From NCBI GenBank assembly GCA_022712335.1, contig JALAGR010000065.1, forward strand, positions 1 through 6,981: DNA of 6,981 bases, written 5' to 3'. Shown here piece after piece: positions 3,627 to 6,981 of the stretch. The DNA comes from Pediococcus sp. Its GTDB lineage: Bacteria > Bacillota > Bacilli > Lactobacillales > Lactobacillaceae. Within the stretch, counting starts at the first letter, position 1; every line of letters starts with the position of its first letter. The notes under the pieces are model-generated. The model searched no databases, was not told the DNA's origin, and worked only from the letters and a program-made list of their open reading frames with translations. Made by a program: the position numbers and the translations under genes.

Positions 3627-5276
3627 TTATTTAGAATACTTTTGTCCCACGAGCATTCGACCAGACATGGTTTTCAAGATTAGCCCGAGTTGAGTGTAAT
3701 GTAGGTCACCGCCAGTTTTTCGATACAGCGGTTGAAGCTCAGATGTCCAAAGCGCAAAAGGAGTTGTGAAAGATGGAAATTTCCAATAACGTCGCATATA
3801 ACTTGGAATTTTAATCCAATGGCGTTTAGGAATCTGCGGCTGATTAACAAATTCAAAATCCACATGCACTGGTTGTTGCTTTGAAAGTGGGTGTTTTTTT
3901 GGCTGTGGAGCAGCTTGTTGTAACGCATGTTGTTGAAGCCTTTTTTGAACAATAATTCGTTTTTCTTGCATGGTTGGAGCGGTAGTTGGTGTTGCCTTAC
4001 TAGATTTTTTAGGAGCCGCGTTTGGCTTAGCCGATTTAGCGGGCGCTACAGAAGTAGGTTCACTTTTGGTTTTGCTAGACGGCTTGGGTTTAGGTTCACT
4101 AGGTTTTATAGGCTGGGGCTTTGCCTCTTTGGGCGCTTTTGAACGGAGATGTACATAATAGACCGTGGAATTACTGTCAATTTGCTCAAAATCAAGTCCG
4201 TCTTTAGGAAATTCATTATCAATTAATTTATAACCTTGTTTTTGATATTCTTCAATTTGGTTAGTAGGATTGTAAGAATTTCGTTGGTTGTAATAAACCT
4301 GAATATTTTTAGAAGATAAGATTTTATTATTACGGTCATCGATAAATTCAACCGTAACCTTTTTACTATCTAACGCATACCTAACTGTGTAAGTTAAATT
4401 GGAACTATGGGTATTGATAGTTTGCTGATCAACTAGATGATGATCGGAGTGAGGAGCGCTGTTGCTGGTAACGTGATAACCCTTGATCGTGGGATTTGTT
4501 ACAGCAGGTAAAGTGGTTTGCTCACCCCTAGTCCAATTTTTTGGATCGGAAGGTGCTCCATCAGAATCGAGCGTTAAAGTAGTTTTGGTAGTTGAATAAT
4601 AAGTCACAGTTGTGTGGCGTGATAAATCCTCTACAGTGGCGAAAGTTACAGGCTTTGCCGCATAGTGCTCGGCGATTTCCTTACCAGCATCATCTACGTA
4701 CTTAACGCTTTCGTTGATAGTTTTAGTCGTCAAGTGGTATGCTGGAGCGTATACGTAGGTTACTATACCATTATCGCCATGTTGTCTTAAAATTCCTTTG
4801 GCAGGAAGGCTTTCTTCTGCCATACGGACAAAACGATAGTTGCTAAAAGTCCGCTCGTGAGTGACATAAGGACGTCCCACAAATGGCCCCCGTGGATACG
4901 TTGCGGTGCCAGTTGCTAAAAGATTACCTTCTTGATCAACGTAGTGAACGCTAACGGTTGCACGATGGTGATGGTGGTGATGATGAAAAGGTACTTGCGT
5001 AGTATTAGACGTTGAAGTTGAGGTTTGAACGTCTGATTTGGAAACAGTTTTCGATTTTTCTGAAATAGTTGTTGCAGTATTTTTTGTAAAATTTGGATAA
5101 CGGGATTTAGGATTAGATTGGGAGGTTGATTTTGAATCAGGTGTTTTAACTAGGTCGGTGGCGAACACCGTAGCGGATGCAAACAATGTATTAGTACCGA
5201 CAATGATACTTAACACAATAATAATTAGCCATTTTCTGCTCTTGTTGTATAATTTTAAGTAGTGCTTTGTTCCCAA
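3627..5276 (-). CDS. Secreted MucBP-domain surface protein with degenerate sorting signal
   Basis: This 549-residue protein starts at TTG 5276, the only usable start: a stop lies three codons upstream and no internal Met occurs before residue 152. GGGGGT, 9 nt upstream, serves as the ribosome binding site. The N-terminus is a signal peptide (KLYNKSRKW, then a hydrophobic run at 17-39, cleavage likely near VFA-TD). It resembles the KxYKxGKxW type of lactobacilli but has lost several consensus residues. A Ser/Thr-rich segment leads to seven His (98-104), then a MucBP-type repeat (about 106-178), a larger mucin-binding-like domain (about 183-301), a third MucBP-like unit (about 306-378) and a Pro/Lys-rich spacer (about 382-435). 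Such proteins bind mucus or host glycans. The C-terminus has YRKTGGD (518-524) where LPxTG would be expected, and its hydrophobic stretch is broken by Lys535 and Arg540, so wall anchoring is doubtful. It is divergent from the Mga-like gene. Confidence 0.85.
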   Translation of the reverse strand: MGTKHYLKLYNKSRKWLIIIVLSIIVGTNTLFASATVFATDLVKTPDSKSTSQSNPKSRYPNFTKNTATTISEKSKTVSKSDVQTSTSTSNTTQVPFHHHHHHHRATVSVHYVDQEGNLLATGTATYPRGPFVGRPYVTHERTFSNYRFVRMAEESLPAKGILRQHGDNGIVTYVYAPAYHLTTKTINESVKYVDDAGKEIAEHYAAKPVTFATVEDLSRHTTVTYYSTTKTTLTLDSDGAPSDPKNWTRGEQTTLPAVTNPTIKGYHVTSNSAPHSDHHLVDQQTINTHSSNLTYTVRYALDSKKVTVEFIDDRNNKILSSKNIQVYYNQRNSYNPTNQIEEYQKQGYKLIDNEFPKDGLDFEQIDSNSTVYYVHLRSKAPKEAKPQPIKPSEPKPKPSSKTKSEPTSVAPAKSAKPNAAPKKSSKATPTTAPTMQEKRIIVQKRLQQHALQQAAPQPKKHPLSKQQPVHVDFEFVNQPQIPKRHWIKIPSYMRRYWKFPSFTTPFALWTSELQPLYRKTGGDLHYTQLGLILKTMSGRMLVGQKYSK

Positions 5277-5311
5277 GATGATTTACCCCCAGACACATTT
5301 TTAGAGTCTAT

Positions 5312-5339
5312 ATTTTAGTGCCTTTAAAAATATTGTCAA
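5312..5339 (-). promoter_or_regulatory. Promoter of the surface-protein gene
   Basis: On the minus strand TTGACA (5339-5334) and TAAAAT (5317-5312) are separated by 16 bp, a near-consensus sigma-A promoter. The start of transcription should lie near 5305, leaving a leader of about 30 nt. The -35 box is 26 bp from the start codon of the divergent Mga-like gene, so a regulator bound here could affect both genes. I see no equally clear promoter for the plus-strand gene. Confidence 0.65.
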
Positions 5340-5364
5340 CAAATCACCTTAAGGAGTTAATAAT

Positions 5365-6810
5365 ATGATCGAGAAGTTCAACCGATTATTGGACGATGAG
5401 CAGCAGTTGGTCCTCCAACTAGCCGAACTGTATATCCATGATTCTGAGAAGCGGCTTTCGATAGGCTATGTTCAAAGCGAGCTAGGAGTTAGTAGACATC
5501 AAGTGATGGGTGCGTTTGATTTGTTAAATTCTACAATCGAGTCACTTGCGATAGAAGATATCGATTTGGCGTATGATGGTAAGGGAATCCTATCAATTTA
5601 CGGCCTAACTACAACTTCGATGAAAACCATCTTGGAAGACATGGCGACCAGGTCAATTCGTTTAAATATTTTTATAAATTCCCAATTGGGGATTTACGGC
5701 ACACAAGCTCAATTCCTAAAACAATTTGGAATAAGTCGAGCAACCTATTATCGCAATATTATTTATATTAGGCAAATTCTTGCTGAAGATTTTTTTGTCC
5801 AGAGGCGTCGTAATGAAGAAAATTCACGGCAAATAATTTTTAGTGTAATTCATCATTTTTTTAATGGAATCGATGCTTTACCAATCGAACTTGGTGAGCC
5901 GATTACGACTTTGATAACCAAACTCTGCGAGATTAGGTCGATTAATTTGAGTTATACGGAGCGACAACGTTTAACTAATTTTTTGTTTGTACAAACGAAA
6001 CGGATTCGACAAGGAAACAAGATTCAAAAGATCGTTGACCAAGATTGTGCTACAGAAAAAATGGAATTTTTCAAGTTGCTCAATGATTTGTGGGGGTTAA
6101 AAGAAGAAGAACTGGTTCAAGAGGGCTGGTATTTTGATATTTATTTGATGATCAATGGTTTGGTACCATTTGAAATCGAAAAATGTGGAAAACAACAACC
6201 TTTAGAAGCAATTCAAGATCTGGTGGAAAAACAGCTTGATTTTTTGAATCAGATTTTCGAAGGAATGGAAATCGAGCCCCAATTAGTGGAAATTAGGCAA
6301 GAATTAATCGAAACTAACGTTAAAGTATTTTCGCCATTTTATTTTAGTGAAACCTTTGTTGATCCGACGAAAGTGCCATTTTTCAGTGAAACCTATCCAG
6401 AAATTGATGATATGGTTAAACAAATTTTGATGTATGTAGGAGAGCAGCGGAAGCTAAAGCTTGATAAAGATACATTTACGCAATTATATTATACGTACAT
6501 GCTGATTTTACTAGAACATTTACCAGTGCAGTTGGTTAGCAACGTAGTTAAAATTACAGTCGACTTTTCAAATGGAAAAGTTTTCACCAAATATATCAGT
6601 TCCCAGCTACAACAGTTTGCCCCACTTAACATTGAAGTCTCCAAGCGTTTGGAAGATGACACGGATATTTTTCTGTCAGACCAGCGCTTTTGTGATGTTG
6701 ATTGTGAACAAATGATCTGGGAATCACCACCATTAGCCGAAGATTGGGAACAATTAGGCGATTTAATTGTCAAAATAAAGAGAACTGATAAAAAAATCAT
6801 TACTAAATAG
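5365..6810 (+). CDS. Mga-family transcriptional regulator
   Basis: This 481-residue protein matches the Mga/RofA/AtxA class in length and layout. A first helix-turn-helix lies around residues 32-55 (YVQSELGVSRHQVMGAF) and a second, the characteristic Mga one, around 112-140 (GTQAQFLKQFGISRATYYR, followed by NIIYIRQIL). A long helical middle (about 155-390) corresponds to the PRD-like domains of this class. The C-terminus (about 393-475) has the strand-helix-strand pattern of an EIIB-like domain (VVKITVDFSNGKVFTKYISS, then NIEVSKRL and DIFLSD). AAGGAG at 5351-5356, 8 nt from the ATG, supports the start. Mga of Streptococcus pyogenes activates genes for surface adhesins, and here the divergent neighbour is a mucin-binding-type surface protein, which makes that gene the obvious target. 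Sugar-dependent phosphorylation of the PRD-like domains is possible but cannot be judged from sequence. Confidence 0.85.
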   Translation: MIEKFNRLLDDEQQLVLQLAELYIHDSEKRLSIGYVQSELGVSRHQVMGAFDLLNSTIESLAIEDIDLAYDGKGILSIYGLTTTSMKTILEDMATRSIRLNIFINSQLGIYGTQAQFLKQFGISRATYYRNIIYIRQILAEDFFVQRRRNEENSRQIIFSVIHHFFNGIDALPIELGEPITTLITKLCEIRSINLSYTERQRLTNFLFVQTKRIRQGNKIQKIVDQDCATEKMEFFKLLNDLWGLKEEELVQEGWYFDIYLMINGLVPFEIEKCGKQQPLEAIQDLVEKQLDFLNQIFEGMEIEPQLVEIRQELIETNVKVFSPFYFSETFVDPTKVPFFSETYPEIDDMVKQILMYVGEQRKLKLDKDTFTQLYYTYMLILLEHLPVQLVSNVVKITVDFSNGKVFTKYISSQLQQFAPLNIEVSKRLEDDTDIFLSDQRFCDVDCEQMIWESPPLAEDWEQLGDLIVKIKRTDKKIITK

Positions 6811-6868
6811 AAAAAGACTTTTTAACAGCGGCCGCATAGGCTTAACGTTAAAAAGTCTTTTTCTATTT
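6805..6868 (+). terminator. Perfect 22-bp terminator hairpin with NotI palindrome in the loop
   Basis: Bases 6805-6826 and 6847-6868 are perfectly complementary over 22 bp around a 20-nt loop. The core stem (GACTTTTTAAC with GTTAAAAAGTC) is flanked by AAAAA on the left and TTTTTCT on the right, so it can act as a terminator in either direction. The left arm includes the stop codon of the Mga-like gene. The loop contains GCGGCCGC (6828-6835), a perfect 8-bp GC palindrome in otherwise AT-rich DNA. Confidence 0.8.
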
Positions 6869-6954
6869 ACTAGTAATTTCTCATGATTTTAAAATCAAAT
6901 GGAAAACGTGAAACATGGAACCCCTTTACGATAAGGGATAGGGATTATATTATT
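6869..6954. other. Intergenic remainder without a convincing gene
   Basis: An imperfect dyad CCCTT (6922-6926) with AAGGG (6933-6937) lies in this stretch. A 31-codon open frame on the plus strand (ATG 6883, TAG 6976-6978) has no ribosome binding site and runs into the terminator-like repeat at the edge, so I do not call it a gene. Confidence 0.4.
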
Positions 6955-6981
6955 AAAAACGTGCTAGTCATCGATTAGCAC
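6955..6981 (-). terminator. Probable terminator of a minus-strand gene beyond the window (partial)
   Basis: GTGCTA (6961-6966) and TAGCAC (6976-6981) form a 6-bp stem up to the last base of the window. Read on the minus strand the stem is followed by G and five T (6960-6955). This suggests that a convergent minus-strand gene ends just to the right. The stem may extend beyond the edge. Confidence 0.55.

Noticed and set aside
3680..3952. Minus-strand open frame of 90 codons inside the surface-protein gene
   Set aside because: It lies in another frame within a gene whose own frame gives a coherent secreted protein; no supporting motif.
3927..4158. Plus-strand open frames over the Pro/Lys-rich spacer
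   Set aside because: Low-complexity complement of the repetitive Pro/Lys/Ser coding sequence; long open frames are expected there by composition.
4965..4985. Engineered His-tag, together with the NotI site at 6828-6835, as a sign of cloned or vector DNA
   Set aside because: The histidines use mixed codons inside a natural adhesin, and the NotI palindrome is in the loop of a terminator; no vector backbone, linker or selectable marker is seen.
6909..6945. Phage or element attachment site around the CCCTT/AAGGG dyad
   Set aside because: No integrase, no tRNA end and no second copy in the window; the dyad is too short to support the idea.

Overview
The window most likely comes from a low-GC Gram-positive chromosome of the Lactobacillaceae. 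Four things support this: a secreted protein with MucBP/mucin-binding domains and a degenerate KxYKxGKxW-type signal peptide; an Mga-type regulator; a LytTR regulator paired with a LiaF-like membrane protein; and strong GGAGG-type ribosome binding sites. The assignment is by recognition of families, not by a database search.

Left part (1-1884, + strand): a PemK/MazF-like toxin gene whose ATG overlaps the stop codon of a gene that is cut off by the window edge (probably its antitoxin). Next comes a 190-residue protein that looks like a PARP/ADP-ribosyltransferase-fold enzyme (H...Y...E triad), followed closely by three tandem paralogues of 84-87 residues. Each paralogue carries part of a winged-helix domain and a very acidic C-terminal tail. 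This four-gene cluster is the least explained part of the window and could be a toxin-antitoxin or defence-type unit. That is an inference.

Middle (1885-2256): a convergent small gene of unknown function on the minus strand. It has its own terminator and a perfect consensus promoter (TTGACA, 17 bp, TATAAT) whose spacer is almost filled by an inverted repeat that looks like an operator of the TetR type. No TetR-type gene is in the window.

2230-3461 (minus strand): a LytTR transcription regulator translationally linked to a four-helix LiaF-like membrane protein, resembling the LytTR-regulator/membrane-inhibitor pairs known in streptococci, and closed by a clear terminator.

Right part (3556-6868): a secreted mucin-binding-type surface protein on the minus strand, with a run of seven histidines and an apparently broken C-terminal sorting signal. 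It is divergent from an Mga-family regulator on the plus strand across an 88-bp gap. The arrangement suggests that the regulator controls the surface protein. The Mga-like gene ends in a perfect 22-bp terminator hairpin. The last 110 bases hold no convincing gene, only what appears to be the terminator of a minus-strand gene beyond the window.
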